A stretch of DNA of 64,000 bases from Thioclava sp. ES.031 (lineage in GTDB: Bacteria; Pseudomonadota; Alphaproteobacteria; Rhodobacterales; Rhodobacteraceae), in the NCBI RefSeq assembly GCF_002563775.1, contig NZ_PDJO01000001.1:124001-188000 (forward strand). The letters are read 5' to 3'. The position numbers and the translations under genes were made by a program. Under the pieces are notes generated by a model. It was given only the letters and a program-made list of their open reading frames with translations, did not search any database and was not told the DNA's origin. Of the stretch, positions 10,198-19,292 are shown one piece after another; within the stretch, counting starts at the first letter, position 1; each line of letters starts with the position of its first letter.

Positions 10198-11019
10198 TTA
10201 CCGCGCGAGGCCCAGCGATTCCAGATAGTCCGCGCCTTTTCTCACGCCAATCTCGTCATTCACTTCCAAAATCAGACGCGGCATCTTCGGCAGCTTGCCG
10301 AGCGCCTTGAATACCGAATGCCACGCGATCGTCCCCTCGCCGGGATGCCAGTGCCGGTCGCCATAGCCGTCGATATCCTGCAGGTGGACATGCTCCAGCG
10401 CCGCGCCCGCCGCATGGACGAACACATCGACGGGCGGCGCGCCGCAGCGGCGATGCATGAACTGCGCATGGCCCGTATCGAGCGAGACCTTTACCGCTTT
10501 GCTCTTCATCTTCGCGGCCAGTTCGACACGCAGGCTCGGCGTGATGTCCTCGCAATTCTCGATGACCAGCGTCACACCCAGCTCCTCGGCGCGTTCGATC
10601 ACCGGGGTCAGGACATAGCGCACGCGCTCGACCTGAATGAATCCGTTTGCCGGGTTCTGCTCCAGATCGGCTTCCTTCCAGAGCGTGTAGGGCGAGTGGA
10701 TCACCATCTGATCGCCGCCCAGCTCCGCCGTGATCTCCAGCACCCGCAGCATCCGGGCGCGGATGACCTCGATGATCTCGGAATCGGCGCAGTCGATATT
10801 GAACGAGGTGAAGGGCCCGTGCAGCCCAAGCCGCCCGGTATAGCCGTCGAGCAACTCCTTCGTTCGCGCGACCATCTTGCGCAGGTCCGCATCCGTGGCG
10901 TTCGGCCAGCAGAAGCTCTGCAATTCCAGATCGCGCTGGTCGTTCAGAATCCAGTCGCGATGATGCGCGAGCATATCGAGGCTCAGCGCAGCGCCGAGCA
11001 GCGGTAATTCCTTGGCCAT
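10198..11019 (-). CDS. Sugar phosphate isomerase/epimerase family (TIM barrel)
   Basis: This 273-aa protein has the xylose-isomerase-like/AP endonuclease 2 TIM-barrel pattern: LGLHGPFTSF near residue 71, MVIHSPYTL, LVIENCED near residue 157, SLDTGHAQF near 184, HVHLQDIDG near 216 and ILEVND near the end. The His, Glu and Asp residues in these strands are where the family binds its metal. The ATG at 11019 has GGAGGA upstream. It is divergent from zapE. The substrate is not deducible; family members include hydroxypyruvate isomerase, inosose dehydratase and endonuclease IV, and this one looks like the sugar-type branch. Confidence 0.75.
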   Translation of the reverse strand: MAKELPLLGAALSLDMLAHHRDWILNDQRDLELQSFCWPNATDADLRKMVARTKELLDGYTGRLGLHGPFTSFNIDCADSEIIEVIRARMLRVLEITAELGGDQMVIHSPYTLWKEADLEQNPANGFIQVERVRYVLTPVIERAEELGVTLVIENCEDITPSLRVELAAKMKSKAVKVSLDTGHAQFMHRRCGAPPVDVFVHAAGAALEHVHLQDIDGYGDRHWHPGEGTIAWHSVFKALGKLPKMPRLILEVNDEIGVRKGADYLESLGLAR

Positions 11020-11096
11020 GGGGTCCTCCTCCGGATCGGATGCTCGCGCAAGCCGCGGGGCTTTTCAATCCCGTGAGCGCGCTATATCGGAACGTC

Positions 11097-12188
11097 ATGA
11101 AACGCAGTCTGCCCGAGTTTTACGAGAGCATGGTGGAGAACGGGGACCTCAACCCCGATCCCGCCCAACGCGCCATTCTGCCCGAACTGGAGCGCGTGCG
11201 CCGCTCGCTGGAAGAGGCGCCCGCGCCCGAGCCGGTGAGACGCGGGCTCTTCAAGCGCAAGATCAAGCCGGTCGAAGGCGTGCGCGGCCTCTATATCTGG
11301 GGCGGTGTCGGGCGCGGGAAATCCATGCTGATGGACCTGTTCTTCGGCCAGACCGACGTGCCGAAACGCCGGGTGCATTTCCACGCTTTCATGCAGGAAG
11401 TCCAAGGCAAGCTCGACGATGCGCGCCGCGCCAACACGGTGGATGCGATGCGCCCCGTGGCCGAAGAGGTGGCCGGCTCGCTGCGGCTGCTGTGTTTTGA
11501 TGAGATGCAGATCACGGACATTGCCGATGCGATGATCGTGGGCCGCCTGTTCGAGGCCCTGTTCGAGCGCGGCGTGACCATCGTCACCACCTCGAACCGG
11601 GTGCCCGAGGACCTCTACAAGAACGGGCTCAACCGCCAGCTCTTCCTGCCCTTCATCGGGCTGATCCGCGAGAAGCTCGACGTCTACGAGCTGGCCTCCG
11701 AGACCGATTACCGCCAGCACCGTCTGGCAGGCCAACAGGTCTATTTCACGCCTGCGGGCCGCGAGGCGCGCGCGAAGATGGATGCGCTTTGGGATGAGCT
11801 GACCGGGGGCGATCATCACGGCAAGCTCGACATCCCGGTGAAGGGCCGTGTGGTCGAAATCCCGCATTTCCACAACGGGGTCGGTCGCGCGAGCTTCTGG
11901 GATCTCTGCGCGCAGCCGCTCGGTCCGGCGGATTACCTCGCCATCGCGGATGCGGTGAAGGTGCTGCTGCTCGACGATATTCCGCTGCTCTCGGCCTCGA
12001 ACTTCAACGAGGCGAAGCGCTTCGTCACGCTGATCGACTCGCTCTACGAGGGCAAGGTCCGGCTGATCTGCTCGGCCGCGGACGAGCCCGAACGGCTTTA
12101 CGTCGAAGGCGAAGGCACGTTCGAATTCGAGCGCACCGCCAGCCGCCTGCGCGAGATGCAGGCAGACGGCTGGGCGGCTGAGGCTTAA
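11097..12188 (+). CDS. zapE: Cell division/AFG1-like ATPase ZapE
   Basis: ZapE is an AAA-type ATPase of the AFG1 family that associates with the Z ring in E. coli; the eukaryotic homologue is mitochondrial. The 363-aa protein begins MKRSLPEFYESMV and has DPAQRAI, the Walker A GGVGRGKS (near residue 69), the family's VHFHAFMQEV, the Walker B LCFDEMQITD and a VTTSNRVPEDLYKNGLNR segment. The ATG at 11097 is chosen over an earlier in-frame ATG because it matches the family N terminus. Its TAA stop overlaps the stop of the convergent LLM gene by 3 bases. Confidence 0.92.
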   Translation: MKRSLPEFYESMVENGDLNPDPAQRAILPELERVRRSLEEAPAPEPVRRGLFKRKIKPVEGVRGLYIWGGVGRGKSMLMDLFFGQTDVPKRRVHFHAFMQEVQGKLDDARRANTVDAMRPVAEEVAGSLRLLCFDEMQITDIADAMIVGRLFEALFERGVTIVTTSNRVPEDLYKNGLNRQLFLPFIGLIREKLDVYELASETDYRQHRLAGQQVYFTPAGREARAKMDALWDELTGGDHHGKLDIPVKGRVVEIPHFHNGVGRASFWDLCAQPLGPADYLAIADAVKVLLLDDIPLLSASNFNEAKRFVTLIDSLYEGKVRLICSAADEPERLYVEGEGTFEFERTASRLREMQADGWAAEA

Positions 12189-13207
12189 GCCAGCATCTCC
12201 GCCAGAAGCGGGCGCACCTTGGTGCCGTAAAGCTCGATCGTCTTGCGCAGATGCGCGGGGTTCTGCGGCCCGCCGCTATATTTCAGCGTGAACCGCGACA
12301 GGCCCAGAGCCGTCACCGTCCGCGCGATCTTGCGCGCCACGGTTTCCGGGCTTCCGACATAGAGCGAGCCATGCTCGATCTCGGACAGGTAGGCCTCGCG
12401 CCGGAACGGCGGCCAACCGCGCGAGCGCCCGATCATGTCATGCATCCGCGCATAGCCTTCGTAGAACTCTTCCTGCGCGATCTCGTCGGTCTCGGCGATA
12501 TGGCCGGGCGAATGGACGCCGATCTTGCCGGGCTTGGTGCCCATCTGGTCATGCGCGCGATGGTAAAGGTCGACATGCGGTTTGAACCGGGTCGAATCCC
12601 CGCCGATGATCGCCAGCATCAGATCCATCTGCATCGCGGCGGTCTCGACCACCGATTGCGGCGACCCGCCGACCCCGCGCCAGATCTGCAGCGGCGCCTC
12701 GGGGCGCGGATAGACGGTGACGTTCTTCAGCGGCGGGCGCATGTGCGCGTCGAAGCTGACCTTCTCCTGCGTCGCCAGCAGATGCAGGATCTGCGACTTC
12801 TCGGTGAACAGCGCCTCGTAATCGTTCAGGTCGAGCCCGAAGAGCGGGAAGCTCTCGGTGAAAGAGCCGCGCCCGATGGTGATCTCGGCCCGCCCCGGCG
12901 CCAGCGCGTTCAGCGTCGCGAAACGCTGGAAAACGCGGATCGGATCGTCCGAGGACAGCACCGTCACGGAGGTGCCCGCCTTGATCTTCTCGGTGCGCGC
13001 AAGGATCGCCGAGAGGATCGGCTCGGTCGAGGAGATCGCGAAATCCGGGCGGTGATGTTCGCCCAGACCGATATAGTCGAGCCCGACCTGATCGGCGAGC
13101 TCGCCTTCGGCCAACGTGTCGCGGATCACCTCGGCATGGCTGCGCAGCAGGCCGTCCTCCCCGCGCGTCACATCGCCGAACGTGTCGATCCCAAGCTCAA
13201 GCTGCAT
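12185..13207 (-). CDS. LLM-class flavin-dependent oxidoreductase
   Basis: This 340-aa protein belongs to the bacterial luciferase-like monooxygenase fold, which uses FMNH2 or F420. It begins MQLELGIDTFGDV and has GLDYIGLGEHHRPDFAISS (about 42-60), a stretch conserved in this subgroup, and AEITIGRGSF near 107. The ATG has GGAG upstream. The substrate is unknown; relatives are annotated as alkanal monooxygenase-like proteins without proof. It is a single gene between zapE (convergent, overlapping stops) and folC. Confidence 0.85.
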   Translation of the reverse strand: MQLELGIDTFGDVTRGEDGLLRSHAEVIRDTLAEGELADQVGLDYIGLGEHHRPDFAISSTEPILSAILARTEKIKAGTSVTVLSSDDPIRVFQRFATLNALAPGRAEITIGRGSFTESFPLFGLDLNDYEALFTEKSQILHLLATQEKVSFDAHMRPPLKNVTVYPRPEAPLQIWRGVGGSPQSVVETAAMQMDLMLAIIGGDSTRFKPHVDLYHRAHDQMGTKPGKIGVHSPGHIAETDEIAQEEFYEGYARMHDMIGRSRGWPPFRREAYLSEIEHGSLYVGSPETVARKIARTVTALGLSRFTLKYSGGPQNPAHLRKTIELYGTKVRPLLAEMLA

Positions 13208-13299
13208 GGTGGTCTCCTTTCCTGTTCACGCGAAGATAGGCGCGCAGGCGCAGGTCAGCCACCGGTATCCTCGCACAGACCTCGTGCGAGACCGCAGCC

Positions 13300-14571
13300 T
13301 CAGGCGTTGTCGCGCAGCACCCGGCCCGCGAGGTAGAGCGAGCCGCAGATCAGGATGCGGGCATGGGGGTGGATCGCGACGATCCCCGCGATGGCCGAGC
13401 CGACCGAGGCCGCAGGGCGTGCCTCGATGCCGACCACGCGCGCGGCTGCGGCGGTGTCTTCGGCGGGCAGCGTGTTCGCCTCACCGGGGATCGAGACGGC
13501 CAGCAGGCTCGCCGCGTGATCCGCCAGCGGGCGCAGATAGCCGGTCACATCCTTGGTGTTGAGCATGCCGCAGATCAGATGGGTCGGGCGTTTCGGAAGC
13601 GCACCGAGCGTCTTGGCGATCATGTCGCCCGCCGCCGGGTTATGCCCGCCATCGAGCCAGACCTCGGCCTCGGGCGCACCGTCCACCAGCGGTCCGTGGC
13701 GCAGCCGTTGCATCCGCGCGGGCCATTCGGCTTTCGTCACCGCCGCCTCGCAGGCGGCCTCGTCAAAGCCCAGATGCCGCAGCGCCGCGAGCGCCGCCCC
13801 GGCATTGGCGATCTGATGCGGGCCGGGCAGGTTCGGCAGCGGCAGATCGAGAAGCCCGTTCTCGTCCTGGAAGATCAGCCGGTCGCGCTCTTCCCAGACC
13901 TGCCAATGCTGGCCATGCACCAGAAGCGGCGCGCCCAGCTTTTCCGCCCGCGCCTCGATCACGTCGAGTGCGGCCTCTTGCTGGGGACCGACCACGCAGG
14001 CCACGCCGCGCTTGATGATCCCGGCCTTCTCGCCCGCGATCTCGGCCAGCGTCTCGCCGAGGAATTGCTGATGGTCGATCGAGACCGGCGTGATGATGCT
14101 CAGCGCGGGTGTGGCGACCACATTGGTCGCGTCGAGCCGTCCGCCGAGACCCACTTCCAGCAGCGTGTAATCCGCAGGGGTGCGCGCGAAGGCCAGAAGC
14201 GCCGCCGCCGTCGTCACCTCGAAGAAGGTGATCGGCTTGCCGCCATTCGCCGCCTCGACCTCGTCGAGCAACGCGGCCAGATCGGCCTCGGAGATCAGCT
14301 CTCCAGCGATGCGGATGCGTTCGTGAAAGCGCGCGAGATGCGGCGAGGTATAGGCGTGGACGCGCTTGCCCGCAGCCTCCAGCCCGGCCCGGATCATCGC
14401 CTGGGTCGAGCCCTTGCCATTGGTGCCCGCGATATGGATCACCGGCGGCAGGTCGCGCTCGGGATGATCGAGATCCCCCAGCAGCCGCTCCATCCGGTCG
14501 AGCGACAGGTCGATGACCTTGGGGTGCAGCGCCATCAGGCGGTCGAGAATATCATCGGAGCTTTGCGTCAT
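13300..14571 (-). CDS. folC: Bifunctional folylpolyglutamate/dihydrofolate synthase FolC
   Basis: FolC adds L-glutamate to dihydropteroate and to tetrahydrofolates. The 423-aa protein is of family length, with the P-loop IAGTNGKGST (about 47-56), the YTSPHLARFHERI segment, the GGRLDATN region that binds Mg2+/substrate, and the Mur-ligase-like C-terminal domain (VWLDGGHNPAA near 308). It lies downstream of accD on the same strand, an arrangement shared by many bacteria, with a copy of the intergenic repeat in the 91-base gap. Confidence 0.96.
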   Translation of the reverse strand: MTQSSDDILDRLMALHPKVIDLSLDRMERLLGDLDHPERDLPPVIHIAGTNGKGSTQAMIRAGLEAAGKRVHAYTSPHLARFHERIRIAGELISEADLAALLDEVEAANGGKPITFFEVTTAAALLAFARTPADYTLLEVGLGGRLDATNVVATPALSIITPVSIDHQQFLGETLAEIAGEKAGIIKRGVACVVGPQQEAALDVIEARAEKLGAPLLVHGQHWQVWEERDRLIFQDENGLLDLPLPNLPGPHQIANAGAALAALRHLGFDEAACEAAVTKAEWPARMQRLRHGPLVDGAPEAEVWLDGGHNPAAGDMIAKTLGALPKRPTHLICGMLNTKDVTGYLRPLADHAASLLAVSIPGEANTLPAEDTAAAARVVGIEARPAASVGSAIAGIVAIHPHARILICGSLYLAGRVLRDNA

Positions 14572-14604
14572 TGGCCCCTCCGGCCTTGGATGGCGGACCG
14601 GGGA

Positions 14605-14662
14605 GGGGGCGCTGCCCCCGCGGCTGATGCCGCCCCCCGGGATATTTCAGCCAATACGAAGA
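14605..14662. repeat. Intergenic palindromic repeat, copy 2 (half element)
   Basis: Between accD and folC, GGGGGC-GCT-GCCCCC forms a hairpin and is followed by CCCCCCGGGATATTT and GCCAATACGAAG. This matches the hairpin-bearing half of the element at 3909-3998 and the core of that at 48085-48162. It lies inside a probable operon, so it may attenuate accD-folC read-through. Confidence 0.6.
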
Positions 14663-15607
14663 TCAGGTCTTGGGCTTCGCCTCGGCCTCGGGAGCCGCCT
14701 CGGCGACCGCTTCCTCGAGCGCCTTCTCCGGCGCGGGCAGATCGCCCTTCACCGCCGGCGGCAGGTTCATCAGCATGCGCAGGATGGTGATCAGCTCGTC
14801 GCGCATCTTCATGCGATGCGTCACGCGGTCGAGCATCCCGTGATCCAGCAGATATTCGGCGCGCTGGAAGCCCTCGGGCAGTTTCTCGCGGATCGTCTGT
14901 TCGATCACGCGCGGGCCCGCGAAACAGATCAGCGCATTGGGCTCTGCGATATGCACGTCGCCCAGCATCGCATAGGAGGCGGTCACGCCGCCGGTCGTCG
15001 GATGGGTCAGCACGACGATATAGGGAAGGCCCGCTTCCTTGAGCATCTGCACGGCGACGGTGGTGCGCGGCATCTGCATCAGCGACAGGATACCTTCCTG
15101 CATCCGTGCGCCACCAGCCGCCGAGAACAGCACCAGCGGGCGCTTGAGCTTCACCGCACGCTCGGCCGCCGCGATGATCGCGTTGCCGACATACATGCCC
15201 ATCGAGCCGCCCATGAAGGTGAAGTCCTGCGCGGCCGCGACGATCGGGGTGCGGCCGATCTCGCCCTCGGCCACCAGCATCGCCTCTTTCTCGCCGGTCG
15301 ATTTCTGCGCCGCCTTCATCCGGTCCGGATAGCGCTTCTGATCCTTGAAATGCAGCGGATCGGTGATCGGTTCGGGCACTTTCACTTCGGAGAAGATACC
15401 GCCATCGAACAGCGCCTCGAAGCGCACGCGGGGCGTGATCGCGAGGTGATGGTCGCAATTGGTGCAGACGTTGAGATTGTCCGACAGCTCCCGGTGGAAC
15501 AGCATCGTCCCGCATTCGGGACATTTCGTCCAAAGGTTCTCGGGCACTTCGCGGCGCGAAAACAGCGAGTTAATCCGAGGACGGACGTAATTGGTGATCC
15601 AGTTCAT
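14663..15607 (-). CDS. accD: Acetyl-CoA carboxylase carboxyltransferase subunit beta
   Basis: AccD, with AccA, transfers the carboxyl group from carboxybiotin to acetyl-CoA, the first step of fatty acid synthesis. The 314-aa protein begins MNWITNYVRP and has the N-terminal zinc ribbon CPECG...CTNCDHH (about residues 28-51) and the crotonase-like body with MGGSMGMYVG and FSAAGGARMQEG oxyanion segments. The ATG at 15607 was chosen by alignment; the frame is open upstream without similarity. A Glu/Ala/Pro-rich tail of ~25 residues follows the conserved body. Confidence 0.97.
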   Translation of the reverse strand: MNWITNYVRPRINSLFSRREVPENLWTKCPECGTMLFHRELSDNLNVCTNCDHHLAITPRVRFEALFDGGIFSEVKVPEPITDPLHFKDQKRYPDRMKAAQKSTGEKEAMLVAEGEIGRTPIVAAAQDFTFMGGSMGMYVGNAIIAAAERAVKLKRPLVLFSAAGGARMQEGILSLMQMPRTTVAVQMLKEAGLPYIVVLTHPTTGGVTASYAMLGDVHIAEPNALICFAGPRVIEQTIREKLPEGFQRAEYLLDHGMLDRVTHRMKMRDELITILRMLMNLPPAVKGDLPAPEKALEEAVAEAAPEAEAKPKT

Positions 15608-15673
15608 CGTATGAGCCTCTCGCTGGGGCGGGTCGGTTTGGCTTGAAATACGCCGCCCCTGCACGAATTGCAA

Positions 15674-16567
15674 TCAGACGCGGAGGGTGAGGCGGATCAA
15701 CAACCACGCGATCAGCAGGTGCAGCATGTCCAGCAGAAGCCACGGCAAGAGGTCCCACAGGTCGCGTGTGTTGATCACGATCGTGTAGAGCGCCAGCCCG
15801 TCGAGCTGGCCGTAGAAGCCGACGAGGAAAAGCGAGCCGAAGTTATTGGCGAAATGCAGCGCAAGGGCGGCGCCGAGATTGCCGGTCCGCGCGGTCAGGT
15901 CGCTCGCGAGGCAGCCGAAGCCGAAAGCCCAGAGCGCGGGCCAGAGCGCGTTGCTGCCGTAGGCGCCGGGCGAATAATGCAGCGCCCCGAAGAGCGCCGA
16001 GGGCAGAACCATCCAGATCAGGGGGCTGCACCAGCGCGCCGCGAGCTGCTGCAGGAGATAGCCGCGAAACAGCACCTCCTCGGTCGCGATCTGCACCCCC
16101 AGAAGCGGCAGCGCGATCGGCGCCCAGCTCAGCACATGCAGCAGCGGGTTGGAGCGCGCCGCGGCCTCGCTGAGCTGGGTTAGCCCGAAGGCGAAAAGAG
16201 CGAAGAGCAGCAGAACCGGCAGCACCTTCGTGAAGGTGGCGAGGCTCCGCCGTCCGAACAGCGTCGCGGGCGCGCGGTGATGCAGGTGGCGGCTGACGAC
16301 GAAAGTCGCGATCAGAAGCGGCGCGAAACTCGCCAGCAGAATGGCGAGGCCGCGCGGCGTCGAGCCATGGGCGATTTCCTGAAACAGCCGAAGCATCGAG
16401 AAATCGTCGAGCATCGAAGAGAAGAACAGGATCATCGCCCAGCCGCTGAGCAGGTAGAAGGCGACGATCACGCTCAGACCCAGCATCCCGCGCCAGATCT
16501 GCGCATAGGGCTTCGCGGGGGCCGCGAACGCCTCGAGCGGCGCATATCGGTTCGAGCGCGCGATCAC
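15674..16567 (-). CDS. CPBP-family intramembrane glutamic protease
   Basis: This is a membrane protein with the CPBP (CAAX protease/Rce1-like, Abi) domain in its C-terminal half: EEVLFRG with the double Glu and Arg, FGALHYSPG with a histidine, and HFANN. About eight hydrophobic segments are visible. The start is uncertain: no ATG lies in frame near the conserved beginning (RYAPLEAFAAP), so a GTG at 16567 (297 aa) is proposed; it overlaps the stop of a 17-codon ATG-started frame (16617-16564) as GTGA. Clients are unknown. It is divergent from the TSUP transporter. Confidence 0.8.
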   Translation of the reverse strand: MIARSNRYAPLEAFAAPAKPYAQIWRGMLGLSVIVAFYLLSGWAMILFFSSMLDDFSMLRLFQEIAHGSTPRGLAILLASFAPLLIATFVVSRHLHHRAPATLFGRRSLATFTKVLPVLLLFALFAFGLTQLSEAAARSNPLLHVLSWAPIALPLLGVQIATEEVLFRGYLLQQLAARWCSPLIWMVLPSALFGALHYSPGAYGSNALWPALWAFGFGCLASDLTARTGNLGAALALHFANNFGSLFLVGFYGQLDGLALYTIVINTRDLWDLLPWLLLDMLHLLIAWLLIRLTLRV

Positions 16568-16735
16568 CGGGTGGGGCTCGCAAGTAGCGGGGCGGCTGCA
16601 AGGGGCGATTGGGTCATCTGGGTCTTCCGCAAGGCTGAGCTTCGGTGATAGCGGCTGCAGCCCCGGTGAGGCAACGGCTTTACTTTTCGCGGCGCGGGCA
16701 GGACAAGAGGCGGCTGTCTTCTGACCGGGGTGCAA

Positions 16736-17494
16736 ATGTTTGAGCTTCCTCTCGATCTGGTGATCATGCTGATCGGCGCGGCCTTCGCGGCGGGGGTGGT
16801 CGATTCCATCGCGGGCGGCGGCGGGCTGATCACGGTGCCGGCGCTTTTGCTGGCGGGCGTGCCGCCGGTTCAGTCGCTCGCGACGAACAAGATTCAGGGC
16901 ACGTTCGGGGCGGCGACGGCTGCGATTTCCTATGCGGCCTCGGGCCATGTGGTGCTGCGAAAACAGCTATTGGCCGCGGTGATCGGGTTCCTTGGCGGGC
17001 TCGCGGGGGCGCTTCTCGTGTCGCGCATTCCGACCGACAAGATCGAGATCGCCCTGCCGTTCATCCTCGTCGCGATCGCCGCGTTTTTCGCGTTGCGGCC
17101 CGGTTTGGACGACACGGATCGGGTGCAGCGTATTCGGCCCGGCCTGTTCACCGCCGCCTTCGTGCCGGTGATCGGTTTTTACGACGGGCTGATCGGGCCG
17201 GGGACGGGGTCGTTCTTCATGATCGGTTTCGTGACGCTGGCAGGCTACGGTGTGCTGAAGGCGACGGCGCATACGAAACTGCTGAACTTCTCGTCGAATA
17301 TCGGGGGGCTGACGGGGTTCCTGCTGGTCGGCTCGCCGCTCTGGGTGCTCGGCATCGCGATGGGACTTGCGCAGATCGCCGGGGCGCGGCTGGGCTCGCG
17401 GCTTGCGATGCGGGTGGGCGCGCGGCTGATCAAGCCGCTGCTGGTGACGACCTCGACGCTGCTGGCCGCGAAGCTGCTTTGGGATCTGATCTAG
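16736..17494 (+). CDS. TSUP-family (TauE/SafE) membrane transporter
   Basis: This protein of about 252 aa has 7-8 hydrophobic segments and the duplicated TSUP motif: AGVVDSIAGGGGLITVP (about 20-36) in the first half, and FYDGLIGPGTGSFF near residue 142 in the second. TSUP proteins export sulfite, sulfoacetate or other organic sulfur anions, but the substrate here cannot be told. The ATG at 16736 is preferred (GGGG upstream) over a GTG two codons earlier. It ends 3 bases from the stop of the convergent fliI. Confidence 0.88.
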   Translation: MFELPLDLVIMLIGAAFAAGVVDSIAGGGGLITVPALLLAGVPPVQSLATNKIQGTFGAATAAISYAASGHVVLRKQLLAAVIGFLGGLAGALLVSRIPTDKIEIALPFILVAIAAFFALRPGLDDTDRVQRIRPGLFTAAFVPVIGFYDGLIGPGTGSFFMIGFVTLAGYGVLKATAHTKLLNFSSNIGGLTGFLLVGSPLWVLGIAMGLAQIAGARLGSRLAMRVGARLIKPLLVTTSTLLAAKLLWDLI

Positions 17495-17497
17495 GCT

Positions 17498-18823
17498 CTA
17501 TCCCGGCACCTGCGACAGGATCGTGCGCAGCTGCGCGAAACTGCCCGCGATGCCGTTGGGGGCGGGTTCGGCGATGAAGGCATCCAGCTCGGGCCAGACC
17601 TTGATCGCCGCGTCGATGCGCGGGTCCGAGCCTTCCGCATAGAGCCCCGCCTGAATCATCATCTCGGCCCGGTCATAGGCGCCAAGCAGGCTGCGCGCCT
17701 TGCCGATCAGCCGGTTTTCCTCGGGATCCGCCGCGTCGGGCAGCGAGCGCGAGACCGAACGCAGCATGTTGATCGCCGGGAAGCGCCCACGCTCGGCGAT
17801 CTCGCGCTCCAGCACGACATGCCCGTCGAGCACGCCGCGCAGGATATCGGCGATCGGCTCGTCCATATCGGAACCGGCCACCAGAACCGAGAACACGCCG
17901 GTGATGTCACCCTGCCCTTCGGCGCCGGGGCCCGCGCGCTCTCCCAAGGCCATGATCTGATATGAGGTCGAGGGCGGATAGCCGCGCAGCGAGGCGGGCT
18001 CGCCCCCCGCCAAAGCGACCTCACGATGGGCTTCGGCAAAGCGCGTGATCGAGTCGGCGAGGAACAGCACGTGCTGGCCCGCATCGCGGAAATGCTCGGC
18101 CACGGCCATCGCGGTCCAGGCGCAGCGGCGGCGCACCAGCGGCGATTGATCCGAGGTTGCGGCGACGATCACCGCGCGGGCCATCCCCTCCGGGCCAAGC
18201 GTTTTCTCCACGAATTCCCGCAATTCCCGGCCGCGTTCGCCGATCAACGCGATGACGACGATATCGGCAGAGACCCCGCGCGCGAAGCTCGCCAATAGCG
18301 AGGATTTCCCGACGCCCGAGCCAGCGAAAAGGCCGACCCTTTGGCCTTGGACCAGCGGCAGCATCGTGTCGAAGGCGGCGAGTGACGTCTCCAACCGGCC
18401 GCCCAACCGCTTGCGCTGGGCGGCAGGCGGAGGGCTTGCGCGCAATTCGCGCTCGCGCGCGCCGTGGATCAGCGGTTGCCCGTCGAGCGGCTTTCCGAAC
18501 GGGTCGATAATCCGCCCGACCCAGCTGTCATGCGGGGCGATCCCGCCCTGACCGAGCAGCTCCACCTCGTCGTCGATCGCCACGCCATCGGCGGCTCCGT
18601 CGGGCAGCACCGTGACCGCCCCGCGCGTCAGCGACAGAACTTCCGCGCCGATTTCGCGCCCGCTTTGGCAGCGAATCGTCGCGCGGTCGCCAAGGGCCGC
18701 CGAACGGGCCAGACCGCTGACCTCGATCATCCCGCGCCGCACCTCGCGCACGCGCCCGACTGCATGGGCGCTGGCGATACCGCGCATTTCGGCGCGCAAC
18801 AGGTCGAATCCCGCAAATGCCAT
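17498..18823 (-). CDS. fliI: Flagellum-specific ATPase FliI
   Basis: FliI is the hexameric ATPase of the flagellar type III export apparatus, acting with FliH and FliJ at the cytoplasmic base. The 441-aa protein has the F1-beta-like fold: Walker A AGSGVGKS (167-174), ALIGERGRELREF after it, Walker B HVLFLADSITRFA near 251-263, and the family's GYPPS segment. It is the first gene of the flagellar cluster and is transcribed away from flgB through an 80-base divergent region. No other gene follows it on its strand, so it seems to be monocistronic. Confidence 0.96.
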   Translation of the reverse strand: MAFAGFDLLRAEMRGIASAHAVGRVREVRRGMIEVSGLARSAALGDRATIRCQSGREIGAEVLSLTRGAVTVLPDGAADGVAIDDEVELLGQGGIAPHDSWVGRIIDPFGKPLDGQPLIHGARERELRASPPPAAQRKRLGGRLETSLAAFDTMLPLVQGQRVGLFAGSGVGKSSLLASFARGVSADIVVIALIGERGRELREFVEKTLGPEGMARAVIVAATSDQSPLVRRRCAWTAMAVAEHFRDAGQHVLFLADSITRFAEAHREVALAGGEPASLRGYPPSTSYQIMALGERAGPGAEGQGDITGVFSVLVAGSDMDEPIADILRGVLDGHVVLEREIAERGRFPAINMLRSVSRSLPDAADPEENRLIGKARSLLGAYDRAEMMIQAGLYAEGSDPRIDAAIKVWPELDAFIAEPAPNGIAGSFAQLRTILSQVPG

Positions 18824-18903
18824 TCTGGCCTCCGATGTTCTCGAAACGTTTTCTAAACGATTCGCTCTTAAAGCTTGGTTGATAGCTCGGAGGAGAAGCC
18901 CCG

Positions 18904-19290
18904 ATGTTCGAGAAGATTGAGATCATGAAAATGGCCAGTGCGATGGCCACCCACGCCGCAGCCCGCCAGAACGCGGTTGCGGAGAATATCGCCAATGCGG
19001 ACACGCCCGGGTATGCGGCGCGTGACCTGCCGGCTTTCGAAGACCTCTATCGTAGCGAGGGTCGCGGCGCTCTGCGGGCGACGCGGTCGGGTCATATCGA
19101 CGCCTCGGCGACGATCTCGACCGCGCCCGAGGTGATCGCCTCCCCCGGTGTCACCTCGCCCGACGGCAATTCGGTCTCGCTCGAAGAAGAGATGGTCCGC
19201 TCGGTCGCGGTGAAACGCGAGCATGACCTGTCGCTCGCGATCTACCGCTCTTCGCTCAACATCCTGCGCAGTTCGCTCGGGAGGGGCTGA
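18904..19290 (+). CDS. flgB: Flagellar proximal rod protein FlgB
   Basis: FlgB forms part of the proximal rod in the periplasm. This 128-aa protein shows the rod/hook family N-terminal motif ARQNAVAENIANADTPGYAARDL (split around residues 21-43) and a C-terminal coiled-coil segment. GGAGGAGAAG lies just upstream of its ATG. It opens a nine-gene block (flgB-flgC-fliE-fliQ-flgF-flgG-flgA-flgH-fliL-like) with gaps of 0-18 bases. Confidence 0.94.
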   Translation: MFEKIEIMKMASAMATHAAARQNAVAENIANADTPGYAARDLPAFEDLYRSEGRGALRATRSGHIDASATISTAPEVIASPGVTSPDGNSVSLEEEMVRSVAVKREHDLSLAIYRSSLNILRSSLGRG

Positions 19291-19292
19291 AG

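Noticed and set aside
15674..16567. Frameshift in the CPBP gene as an explanation of its missing ATG
   Set aside because: All conserved parts are in one frame and a GTG fits, so a frameshift is not needed.
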